A stretch of 64,000 nt of DNA from Motiliproteus sp036960405 (GTDB lineage Bacteria > Pseudomonadota > Gammaproteobacteria > Pseudomonadales > Balneatricaceae): assembly GCA_036960405.1 (NCBI GenBank), contig JBALWS010000006.1:1-64000 (forward strand), given 5' to 3'. A program made the position numbers and the translations under genes. The notes beneath the pieces were generated by a model. That model worked only from the letters and a program-made list of their open reading frames with translations, did not search any database and was not told the origin of the DNA. The stretch's first letter is position 1; every line of letters starts with the position of its first letter. This document shows positions 16,236 to 24,016 of this stretch, one piece after another.

Positions 16236-17288
16236 TTATTTGAGATGCTTACGGGTCGATGCCAGCGGCACCAGCCGCACCGGGTCGCCGTCTCGCAGCA
16301 GCAGCAGGTCAGCTATGTCGGACGGCAGCGCTATGCTGTCGCCAGCCTCAAGCGTTAAGTTAACCATCAGACAACGAAACTGTTGTCGCTGGGTATTGGC
16401 CACCAAGCAGCGTTGCTGCGAGGCTTCATCGGAAATAAGCTGCTCGGTTGAGCGTACCGTTTTGACCTCACTGTAACGGATGCTGCGAATATCTTTCAAT
16501 CGGGTCACCAGCGTCGGTCCGGCATCGAAGATATCGACATAATCTTCAAAGTGGAACCCTTCATCTTCGAGCATCTTGCGCGCGGGCTGGGTATTGGCAT
16601 GTACCTCACCGATCACCTGCTGGGCCGATTCCGGCAATAGGTGGGTATAGATCGAAGATTTGGGCATCAGTTCGGCGATAAAGGATTTGTTACCCAGTCC
16701 GGTCAGATAATCGGCTTCTGAAAAATCCATGCTAAAAAAATGCCGCCCGAGCCCTTCCCAAAACGGGCTGACCCCCTGCTCATTCGATACGCCCCGCATC
16801 TCGGCGATCACTCGCTCGGCAAAACGTTCGGGATGTTGCGCCATAAACAGAAAACGGCATTTAGACAGCAGTGCGCCGTTTAGATTGCGACGGTAATCGG
16901 GGTGCAAGAACAAGCTGCAGACTTCCGAATGGCCGGTGTAGTCATTGCACAGGTAGAGCGTCCGAAAACGATTGTGGATGTGCATCTCCCGCGAAGCATG
17001 GACCACGGTTCCCATCCGATAGTGGTACCAGGGATCATCCATTCCGACGGCCGAGGTGATGGCAGTAGTTCCGATCACCAGTTGCTGCTCGGTATCTTCC
17101 AATACAAAGAGGTAGTGTTCACCCTCGGTTCGCCCGAGCGGTTGGGCCATCGAATCGATCGATTGGGCTATCTTGCGTTCCAACAGTTCGGGATGGACGG
17201 GCAGCGAGGTAAAGCCCGGACCGCTCAACTCGGCGATGGCGATCAAGGCATCCAAATCTTGCGTCTGAATCGGTCGAATCACATACAT
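16236..17288 (-). CDS. astA: Arginine N-succinyltransferase
   Basis: The 350-residue product transfers succinyl from succinyl-CoA to arginine, the first step of the AST arginine-degradation pathway. Diagnostic stretches are MYVIRPIQTQDL, GPGFTSLPV, DPWYHYRMGTVVHAS, LCNDYTGHSEVCSLFL, SPFWEGLGRHFFSMDFSEAD and ELMPKSSIYTHLL. The start at 17288 gives the conserved M-V-I-R-P N-terminus. The other ast genes are not in the window; the DsbA-like gene follows instead. Confidence 0.93.
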   Translation of the reverse strand: MYVIRPIQTQDLDALIAIAELSGPGFTSLPVHPELLERKIAQSIDSMAQPLGRTEGEHYLFVLEDTEQQLVIGTTAITSAVGMDDPWYHYRMGTVVHASREMHIHNRFRTLYLCNDYTGHSEVCSLFLHPDYRRNLNGALLSKCRFLFMAQHPERFAERVIAEMRGVSNEQGVSPFWEGLGRHFFSMDFSEADYLTGLGNKSFIAELMPKSSIYTHLLPESAQQVIGEVHANTQPARKMLEDEGFHFEDYVDIFDAGPTLVTRLKDIRSIRYSEVKTVRSTEQLISDEASQQRCLVANTQRQQFRCLMVNLTLEAGDSIALPSDIADLLLLRDGDPVRLVPLASTRKHLK

Positions 17289-17375
17289 AACGGCCTCACT
17301 CAACTCGCTGGCGATGCTCAGAGTCTAGTTGAAGCCGGCGGAATGGAGCGAGGTGCGCGGTTTTAAGCCGATAAC

Positions 17376-17398
17376 AAAAAGGCACCCGAAGGTGCCTT
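17376..17398 (-). terminator. Intrinsic terminator of glnK
   Basis: On the minus strand AAGGCACC-TTCG-GGTGCCTT is followed by a T run (the A run at 17376-17380 of the given strand). It ends the PII gene 22 bases after its stop codon. Confidence 0.8.
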
Positions 17399-17419
17399 GA
17401 TAGTTCGAGATAGAGGCGA

Positions 17420-17758
17420 TTAGATCGCGTCAGTCCCTGTCTCGCCGGTACGGATACGAATGATCTGCTCCAGCGCGGTGACAAAGATTTTACCGTCGCC
17501 AATCTTGCCGGTGTTAGCAGACTGGCTGATCGTTTCGATGACCAGATCAACCAAATCATCGCCGATGGCAGCTTCGATCTTCACTTTAGGGAGGAAGTCG
17601 ACCACATATTCAGCGCCCCGGTACAGCTCGGTATGACCCTTTTGGCGACCAAATCCTTTGACCTCGGTAACAGTGATTCCTTGAACCCCAATTTCTGACA
17701 GCGCCTCGCGCACATCATCCAATTTGAAGGGCTTAATAACAGCAGTAACCAGTTTCAT
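17420..17758 (-). CDS. glnK: Nitrogen regulatory protein PII (GlnK-like)
   Basis: The 112-residue trimeric signal protein senses 2-oxoglutarate and ATP/ADP. It shows KPFKLDDVREALSEIG, the T-loop GHTELYRGAEYVVDFLPK with the uridylylated Tyr, and TGKIGDGKIFV. The MKLVTAVIKPF start is closer to GlnK than to GlnB (MKKIDA). No amtB lies next to it, which is unusual for glnK, so GlnB function is possible. A TATACT -10-like hexamer lies upstream (17811-17816 on the complement); no sigma-54 site was seen. Confidence 0.9.
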   Translation of the reverse strand: MKLVTAVIKPFKLDDVREALSEIGVQGITVTEVKGFGRQKGHTELYRGAEYVVDFLPKVKIEAAIGDDLVDLVIETISQSANTGKIGDGKIFVTALEQIIRIRTGETGTDAI

Positions 17759-17961
17759 CGAAAACTCCTATTAACGCGGTTAACAGCGTCCAGCACAAAT
17801 TCGGTGAAACAGTATAACCTGATCTATTTGCTCAGGGATACGCGAGAGTGCGGCTGGGGGCCGAATATCAATGCTGTTAGCGGCCGATAAACCGGTATAC
17901 GATGACCTGTTTTAAAGGCTGCAACGCGGCCCCTCATTACCCCGTAGGACCCACCGCTTAG

Positions 17962-18735
17962 ATGCTGCTAGAACAATTCGGATTGCTATTGATCTCGCTG
18001 CTGGCCAACCTATTATCGGCACTGGCCGGTGGCGGTGCCGGGCTACTACAGTTTCCGGTGCTGCTATTTTTAGGGCTCAGCTTTGCTACCGCACTCGCCA
18101 CCCATAAGATCGCCAGCGTCGCGCTGGGGGTCGGGGCCACCCTTCGTCATCTTCGCGAAGGCTCCCTTGATTGGCATTTTGCCGCTTACATGCTGGCCTG
18201 CGGTCTGCCTGGCGTGCTAATCGGAGCCAACTTGATTCTGGATCTGCCCGAAGCTTGGGCTATTTTTTCGCTGGGGTTGCTGACTGCCGGCCTAGGGCTC
18301 TATTCGGTATTCAAACGCGAACTGGGGTTGCAGCATCAAACCCGTAACCGCGACCGTCGAGGGCTGACCATCGGTGGTTTAGTGCTGATGCTGATCGGCA
18401 TTCTCAACGGCTCGCTGACATCCGGCACCGGTCTGTTCGTGACCCTCTGGCTAGTGCGCTGGTACGGGTTGGATTATCAGCGTGCGGTCGCTTACACCCT
18501 GATTCTGGTCGGCCTGTTCTGGAACGGTGTCGGTGCCCTAGCCGTGGCGCTGCAAACGCCCCCAATGTGGGCCTGGTTACCGGTCTTGTTGGTCGGTTCA
18601 CTGGTCGGAGCCTACCTAGGTGCTCATCTCGGGCTTGCCAAAGGCAACCGCTTGATCAAACGCAGCTTCGAACTGCTGACCCTGCTGGTGGGCTCCAAAC
18701 TGATCTGGGACGGGCTGTTACTGCTCACCACTTAG
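17962..18735 (+). CDS. TauE/SafE-family membrane transporter
   Basis: The 257-residue membrane protein has about eight hydrophobic segments and the duplicated TauE/SafE pattern: NLLSALAGGGAGLLQFP in the first half and GILNGSLTSGTGLFV in the second. Members export sulphite, sulphoacetate or other organic anions. Nothing here fixes the substrate. It precedes the MacAB-like operon, separated by a palindromic region. Confidence 0.82.
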   Translation: MLLEQFGLLLISLLANLLSALAGGGAGLLQFPVLLFLGLSFATALATHKIASVALGVGATLRHLREGSLDWHFAAYMLACGLPGVLIGANLILDLPEAWAIFSLGLLTAGLGLYSVFKRELGLQHQTRNRDRRGLTIGGLVLMLIGILNGSLTSGTGLFVTLWLVRWYGLDYQRAVAYTLILVGLFWNGVGALAVALQTPPMWAWLPVLLVGSLVGAYLGAHLGLAKGNRLIKRSFELLTLLVGSKLIWDGLLLLTT

Positions 18736-18772
18736 CAGCTCTCAAACCGTTCAACAAATCCCCTCGCACCCA

Positions 18773-18802
18773 TAGCTAATAGCGCTATTCTTATATTAGC
18801 TA
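18773..18802. promoter_or_regulatory. Palindromic operator candidate upstream of the MacAB-like operon
   Basis: TAGCTAATA (18773-18781) and TATTAGCTA (18794-18802) are perfect inverted arms. A second perfect palindrome, AATAGCGCTATT (18778-18789), overlaps the left arm. The site ends 20 bases before the ATG at 18823. It looks like a repressor or activator site rather than a terminator; the regulator is unknown. Confidence 0.5.
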
Positions 18803-18822
18803 TTGATGCTATTGGAGTCGGT

Positions 18823-19973
18823 ATGCGAAGGATCGTAAAAATTCTCATCTGGTTGATGTTACTCGCGGCTGCAGCCGCCGCGATCTGGTGGAATAGCCGC
18901 CCACAGCCAGTCAACGTTGATACCGCCCGGGTTGAGCGCGGCCAGGTTGAACGCAGCGTGGTCAACACCCGTGCTGGTACCGTCAAATCTTGCCGCCGCG
19001 CCCAACTGTCACTGGCTATCGGTGGCCAGATCGCCACGCTTAGTATTGCTGAGGGCGATCATGTCAGCAAAGACCAACTGCTGATCGAGCTTTGGAACGA
19101 AGACCTCAAGGCTAGCCTAAAGCAGGTCAAGCTGGCAGCGCAGTCGGCTCATCTCGAACACGATGCGATCTGCGTGCGGGCGAAAAACGCACAGCGCGAA
19201 GCCAACCGCATTGAACAGCTCCAAGCCCAGCAGATGGCCTCCCAAGAACAAGCCGAACAAACCCACGCGGCGGCTGAAGCGATCGCGCTGAGCTGCCAAG
19301 CCGCAGGGGCTCGCGAGCAAGAAGCCAGCGCACGTATCACGGTAACCGAGGCGGCACTGGAGCGAACGCGCCTACGAGCGCCATTTGACGGCATCGTCGC
19401 CGAACTTAGCGGCAAAGTCGGCGAATACGCCACGCCATCGCCTCCTGGCGTCGCNNNNNNNNNNGCGTCGCCACCCCGCCAGCGATCGACCTGCTCACCG
19501 ACGACTGTCACTATATTGAAGCCCCGATCGACGAAGTCGATGCCGCCGAGCTCAGTCCCGGCCAGCCGCTGCGCATCTCGCTGGATGCTTACCGTGGGCA
19601 GAGTTTTCCCGGCACCCTGCGCCGTATCGCTCCCTATGTGCTGGATCGTGAAAAACAGGCTCGCACCGTCGAAGTCGAAGCGGACTTCAGCCAGCGCCCA
19701 CCGATCCGTTTGCTGGCGGGTTACAGCGCCGATCTGGAAATCATCCTGCAGGATCATGCCGATACGCTGCGCATCCCGACCGAAGCACTGTTGGACGAGC
19801 GCTACGTGCTGCTCTACCAACAAGGACTACCGCTAGCCAAGCGCGAGGTCAAAATCGGTCTGAGCAACTGGCGTCATACCGAGATCCTCGACGGACTGAC
19901 CGAGGGCGACGAAGTGGTGACTTCGCTGGGGCGTAGCGAGATCAAAGCCGGTGCGATGGCGATACGGCAATGA
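18823..19973 (+). CDS. Periplasmic adaptor (HlyD/MacA-like) of an ABC exporter, interrupted by an assembly gap
   Basis: It has an N-terminal membrane anchor (about residues 5-22), a biotinyl-lipoyl half (SLAIGGQIATLSIAEGDHVS), a coiled-coil hairpin rich in Ala/Gln/Glu, the second lipoyl half (RLRAPFDGIVAELSGKVGEYA) and beta-barrel parts. Ten Ns at 19455-19464 break the frame. The bases on both sides are the same seven-base GCGTCGC. Removing the Ns and one copy restores one frame (SPPGVATPPAIDLL) of about 377 residues. The start at 18823 follows GGAG. It is first in a four-gene operon with the ATPase and two permeases. Confidence 0.82.
19455..19464. other. Assembly gap of 10 Ns with overlapping flanks
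   Basis: The left flank ends GGCGTCGC and the right flank begins GCGTCGCCACC. The 7-base overlap suggests two contig ends that were scaffolded but not merged. The true gap is probably minus 7 bases rather than plus 10. Confidence 0.75.
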
Positions 19974-20668
19974 ACCGCCAACCCCCATCCGCCATGATCG
20001 CGCTGGATCAGCTCAGCAAGCAGTACCGGATCGGCAACACGCCACTCAACGCCTTAGCCGGCATCGACCTGACGATTAATGCGGGGGAATATATCGCGAT
20101 AACCGGTCCTTCGGGTTCGGGTAAATCAACTCTGCTGAATATGATCGGGCTGCTGGATCGTCCCGATAGCGGTAGCTACTGCCTGCACGGGGAGGCCACC
20201 GAGTCGTTAAACGAAGAGCGGCGCGCGCAACTACGCCGCGACCAGATCGGTTTTATCTTTCAGGCGTTTCATTTGATCCCGCGGTTGAGCGCGCTGGAGA
20301 ACATCTCCCTGCCGTTAATGCTTGCCGGGCTGCCTCGAGCCGAACAGCAGCAACGAGGGATGCAAGCCTTGCAGCAGGTCGGCTTGAGCCCGCAGGCCCA
20401 ACAGCGCCCCAATCAACTCTCCGGTGGCCAGCAGCAACGCGTCGCCATCGCCCGTGCCATCGTGATGCAACCACCGCTGCTATTGGCCGACGAACCTACC
20501 GGCAATCTCGACCAACGCTCGGGAGGCGAAATCATTGAACTGTTGGAGGGGCTCAATAGCCAAGGGATGACGCTGCTGGTCGTCACCCACGACAATGCTA
20601 TTGCCCGCCGAAGTAAGCGCCAGCTTAAGCTGGTCGATGGCGCTATTGTCATCGACCAACGCTCATGA
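19970..20668 (+). CDS. ABC exporter ATP-binding protein (MacB/LolD type)
   Basis: The 232-residue product has Walker A GPSGSGKST, signature LSGGQQQRVAIARA, Walker B LLADEPTGNLD and H-loop VVTHD. The sequence GFIFQAFHLIPRLSALENI is typical of the MacB/LolD/FtsE clade. Its ATG overlaps the adaptor stop codon and its end overlaps the first permease gene. It powers the export complex with the two FtsX-type permeases. Confidence 0.9.
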   Translation: MNRQPPSAMIALDQLSKQYRIGNTPLNALAGIDLTINAGEYIAITGPSGSGKSTLLNMIGLLDRPDSGSYCLHGEATESLNEERRAQLRRDQIGFIFQAFHLIPRLSALENISLPLMLAGLPRAEQQQRGMQALQQVGLSPQAQQRPNQLSGGQQQRVAIARAIVMQPPLLLADEPTGNLDQRSGGEIIELLEGLNSQGMTLLVVTHDNAIARRSKRQLKLVDGAIVIDQRS

Positions 20669-21888
20669 GCCTGTGGGACCGACTGCGCTTTAACAGCCAA
20701 GTATTGGCCCGCCAACGCTGGCGTACCTTGCTGTTACTGCTCACCATCAGCCTCGGGGTGGCGTCGGTGGTTGTGCTAACCAGCGTCGGCGAAGGCGCCC
20801 GCCGTTACGTCGACGGCGAGTTTTCATCGCTGGGCAATCAGATACTGCTAGTGCTACCGGGCAAGACCGAGACCACCGGCGGCGCGCCGCCGCTATACGG
20901 CACCTCGCCGCGCGATCTGACACTCGAAGACGCCAACGCGCTGGCTCAAATCGGCAACATTCGCCGCATCGCACCGATCATCGCCGGCACTGCACGGGTC
21001 AGCCACGGCAGTTTCGCCCGCGAAGTGGTCACCCTCGGTACCACTCCCGACTTCTTCCCGGTCCGCAACCTCAGCATTGGCCAGGGTAAACCATTGCCCG
21101 CCAGCGCCATCGACACCGCCTCACCCACTGTGGTGCTGGGAGCCAAACTGAAGCAGGAGCTGTTCGGCAACCGTAATCCGCTCAATCAATGGCTACGAAT
21201 CGGCGAACGACGCTTTCGCGTCACCGGGGTGCTGCAGGAACGTGGCGAATCGCTGGGGCTAGATATGCGCGATATGGCGATCATCCCGATTCGCTCGGCC
21301 GAGCAACTGTTTAACTCGCCGGGACTGTTCCGGATTCTGTTAGAACTGAAACAGATCGACCAGCTCGAGGTCGCCAAGCAGCAGATTCTGGACAAGATCC
21401 GCTTACGCCACGATGGCGAGGATGACGTCACCTTGATCAGTCAGGATTCGATGCTCAGCACCTTCGATAACGTACTGACCACGCTGACCGCCAGCGTCGG
21501 TGCGATCGCGGCTATCAGCCTGCTGGTTGCCGGTATCCTGATCATGAATATCAGCCTGATATCGGTCAGCCAGCGACAACGCGAGATCGGCCTGTTAAAA
21601 GCCTTAGGTGCTTCCGCGCCGCTGGTTCGCTCACTGTTTCTGACCGAGGCGCTGATGCTGACCGGTAGCGGCGCGTTGATCGGCACCGCGTTTGGCGAAC
21701 TGGCCGTAACCATCGCGCTGCAGTTACTACCCAACTTCCCTTTCTACGCACCACTATGGGCCGAACTGGCGGCCACCAGCATGGCGGTTGGATGCGGGCT
21801 GCTGTTCTCCTGGTGGCCCGCTAGCCGAGCCGCCGGACTCGATCCGATCTTAGCGATGCGTGGTGAAGCAGGAGGGGGTCACCAATGA
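20665..21888 (+). CDS. FtsX/MacB-type permease, first of a pair
   Basis: The 407-residue product has an N-terminal membrane segment (LLLLLTISLGVASVVVLTS), a large periplasmic domain (about 45-280) with PGKTETTGG and VLGAKLKQELFG, and three C-terminal membrane segments with the FtsX pattern REIGLLKALGAS. It lacks an ATPase domain, which is supplied by the preceding gene. It overlaps the second, diverged permease by four bases. The pair may form a heterodimer in place of the usual MacB homodimer. Confidence 0.87.
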   Translation: MSLWDRLRFNSQVLARQRWRTLLLLLTISLGVASVVVLTSVGEGARRYVDGEFSSLGNQILLVLPGKTETTGGAPPLYGTSPRDLTLEDANALAQIGNIRRIAPIIAGTARVSHGSFAREVVTLGTTPDFFPVRNLSIGQGKPLPASAIDTASPTVVLGAKLKQELFGNRNPLNQWLRIGERRFRVTGVLQERGESLGLDMRDMAIIPIRSAEQLFNSPGLFRILLELKQIDQLEVAKQQILDKIRLRHDGEDDVTLISQDSMLSTFDNVLTTLTASVGAIAAISLLVAGILIMNISLISVSQRQREIGLLKALGASAPLVRSLFLTEALMLTGSGALIGTAFGELAVTIALQLLPNFPFYAPLWAELAATSMAVGCGLLFSWWPASRAAGLDPILAMRGEAGGGHQ

Positions 21889-23084
21889 GTTGGGGCGACA
21901 GCATTCACTGGATATGGCGTGCACTGCTGGCTCAGCGCTTGCGCAGCCTGCTCACCCTACTGGGGATGGCCATCGGCATCACTGCGGTTTCATTGATGAG
22001 CGCACTCGGCGAAGGTGTGCGCCACTATGTTCTGCAAGAGTTTACCCAGTTCGGCAGCCACTTGCTGGCTGTCACACCGGGCAAGACCGAAACCTTCGGC
22101 TTGGGCGGCATCCTCAATACGGTACGACCGCTGTCACTACAAGATGCCCAATCTCTGTCCCGACTCAACGGCGTCGAAAAGGTGATTCCGGTGGTGTTTG
22201 GCACCGCCCCGATTAAATATGCGGGACTCAGCCGCCACAGCAATGTCGCGGGGGTGGGACCCGATGCTGATAGCGTGTGGCAGCTTGCGTTGGCTCAAGG
22301 CCGATTTCTGCCGCAGGATGATCTCGATAACGCCCGCCCCTTCGCTGTGCTGGGTAGCACGCTCAAGCAGGAGCTGTTCGGAAGCGCTAACGCACTAGGA
22401 GAAAGTGTTCATATCGGCAGCGCCCGCTTCCGCGTCATCGGCGTGCTCGCGAGCAAGGGGCAATTTCTCGGTACCGATCTGGATGACACTGCCTACATTC
22501 CAGTCTCGCGGGGCTTAAAATTGTTCAACCGTGAAAGCCTGATGGAGATCGACGTGGTTTATCGCCCCAACATCAGCGCAGAGCTAATCAGCAAACGAGT
22601 CAAACAACAGCTCGAAGCACGCCACGGTTTGGAGGACTTCACCTTGGTGACCCAGGATGAAGTGCTCAAAAGTCTCGATCAAATTCTGCGAATGTTGAAA
22701 TACGCCGGCGGCAGTCTGGGGCTGATCTCGTTGGTCGTGGGCGGTGTCGGCATCCTCACCATTATGCTGATCACCACCAGCGAACGCGCTCACGAAATAG
22801 GACTGCTCCGGGCATTGGGATCTACCGCACCGCAAATTCGCAACCTGTTCCTTGGCGAAGCCGTTGTGCTAGCCCTTGCCGGCTGCGCGCTGGGACTGGC
22901 GATCACCGCATCACTGTTGCTGCTCAGCCGCTGGGCGCTACCCGGGCTGCCCTTAACACTTCCGCCACAGATGGTGCTACTGGCTCTCGCGGTATCGGCT
23001 CTGATCGGAGTTATAGCTGGGGTTAAACCCGCTTCGGATGCAGCAGCAATGAATCCAATCGAAGCGCTACGGCAGTCGGAATGA
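21885..23084 (+). CDS. FtsX/MacB-type permease, second of a pair
   Basis: The 399-residue product is paralogous to the preceding gene, with the same layout: N-terminal segment around LLTLLGMAIGITAVSLMSALGEG, periplasmic domain with PGKTETFGLGG and VLGSTLKQELFG, and the C-terminal FtsX region HEIGLLRALGS. It is last in the four-gene exporter operon. No outer-membrane TolC-type gene is adjacent. Confidence 0.87.
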   Translation: MSWGDSIHWIWRALLAQRLRSLLTLLGMAIGITAVSLMSALGEGVRHYVLQEFTQFGSHLLAVTPGKTETFGLGGILNTVRPLSLQDAQSLSRLNGVEKVIPVVFGTAPIKYAGLSRHSNVAGVGPDADSVWQLALAQGRFLPQDDLDNARPFAVLGSTLKQELFGSANALGESVHIGSARFRVIGVLASKGQFLGTDLDDTAYIPVSRGLKLFNRESLMEIDVVYRPNISAELISKRVKQQLEARHGLEDFTLVTQDEVLKSLDQILRMLKYAGGSLGLISLVVGGVGILTIMLITTSERAHEIGLLRALGSTAPQIRNLFLGEAVVLALAGCALGLAITASLLLLSRWALPGLPLTLPPQMVLLALAVSALIGVIAGVKPASDAAAMNPIEALRQSE

Positions 23085-23127
23085 TGCGGGGAACAAATGG
23101 ATAAGACAGCCTGAACAGGCAAAGATT

Positions 23128-23415
23128 TTAGCTGATGGTGTTCTCATCGGCGCGCCGGTAACTGCAGATACAGTGGGGATACAACGTTACAAAACGCCCA
23201 GGAATATTCGATTCAGTGATCAACTGGGGGATTTGAGTGGCAGACATTTGCTTGGCTAATACCAGATAACCTCTGCTCGGTGACAGTAGCTCTACCGTTC
23301 CCTCGTAGACAGGATGTTCGACTAACACTTCATCACCGATCACAAGGTCTTGCCATAACAGCTCTGCCGCCAGTTGATCCTCGGCAATATTTTCAGTGGT
23401 GTTTTTTTCTACCAT
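23128..23415 (-). CDS. Hypothetical 95-residue protein
   Basis: It is a soluble acidic protein without signal peptide or recognised domain. A short beta-rich part, GDEVLVEHPVYEGTVELL, then SRGYLVLAKQ, could be a small barrel. One Cys pair (HCICSY) lies near the C-terminus. No ribosome site is visible at the start. It is convergent with the exporter operon and lies after the greA terminator, so it has its own transcript. The reading frame is plausible but the function is unknown. Confidence 0.5.
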   Translation of the reverse strand: MVEKNTTENIAEDQLAAELLWQDLVIGDEVLVEHPVYEGTVELLSPSRGYLVLAKQMSATQIPQLITESNIPGRFVTLYPHCICSYRRADENTIS

Positions 23416-23486
23416 AAACGATCACGGCCAGATCAGCATAATAGCTGTAACTATAGTCCGGTCCAGATCCTCATCGCAGTGGCAAT

Positions 23487-23510
23487 AAAAAAGCCAGGCA
23501 ATGCCTGGCT
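23487..23510 (-). terminator. Intrinsic terminator of the car-greA operon
   Basis: On the minus strand AGCCAGGCA pairs with TGCCTGGCT, followed by a T6 run (A run at 23487-23492 as given). It lies just after the greA stop codon. Confidence 0.82.
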
Positions 23511-23539
23511 TTATAGGATGGTCTTGAGATGAGCAATAA

Positions 23540-24016
23540 TCAGATATGGCGCACCTGTTCGATCTCATACTCGACCGTGCCGTTAGGGGTTACTACAACA
23601 ACCACTTCACCCTCTTCTTTGCCGATCAGGGCACGGGCTATAGGCGAGTTAACCGAGATTTTCTTCTGTTTAATATCGGACTCGCTATCACCGACGATTT
23701 GATAGGTCACGGCGTCCTCGGTATCGAGGTTGATGATATCTACAGTGGTACCGAAGATCACCCGACCGCTATGGGGGATTTGAGTCACATCAATCACCTG
23801 ACACCCTGCCAGATCACTTTCGATCTGCTTGACCCGGCCTTCGCAGAAACCTTGCTGCTCACGCGCTGCGTGGTACTCGGCGTTCTCTTTCAGATCACCA
23901 TGTTCACGAGCGGTGGCGATATCCTTGATGATGCGGGGACGATCGACCGTCTTAAGCTGCTGAAGTTCTTGGCGCAACGCCTGCTCGCCTTGAACGGTCA
24001 TCGGTACTTTAATCAT
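23540..24016 (-). CDS. greA: Transcription elongation factor GreA
   Basis: The 158-residue product stimulates RNA cleavage by stalled RNA polymerase. The N-terminal coiled coil carries the active tip (ATAREHGDLKENAEYHAARE with the acidic D/E pair) and the C-terminal FKBP-like domain has SPIARALIGKEEGE. It overlaps the end of carB by four bases and is last in carA-carB-greA, an order I recall from Pseudomonas and relatives. Confidence 0.96.
   Translation of the reverse strand: MIKVPMTVQGEQALRQELQQLKTVDRPRIIKDIATAREHGDLKENAEYHAAREQQGFCEGRVKQIESDLAGCQVIDVTQIPHSGRVIFGTTVDIINLDTEDAVTYQIVGDSESDIKQKKISVNSPIARALIGKEEGEVVVVVTPNGTVEYEIEQVRHI

Noticed and set aside
17420..17758. Sigma-54 promoter for the PII gene
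   Set aside because: No TGGCAC-N5-TTGCA pattern was found upstream; a TATACT -10-like element fits a housekeeping promoter better.
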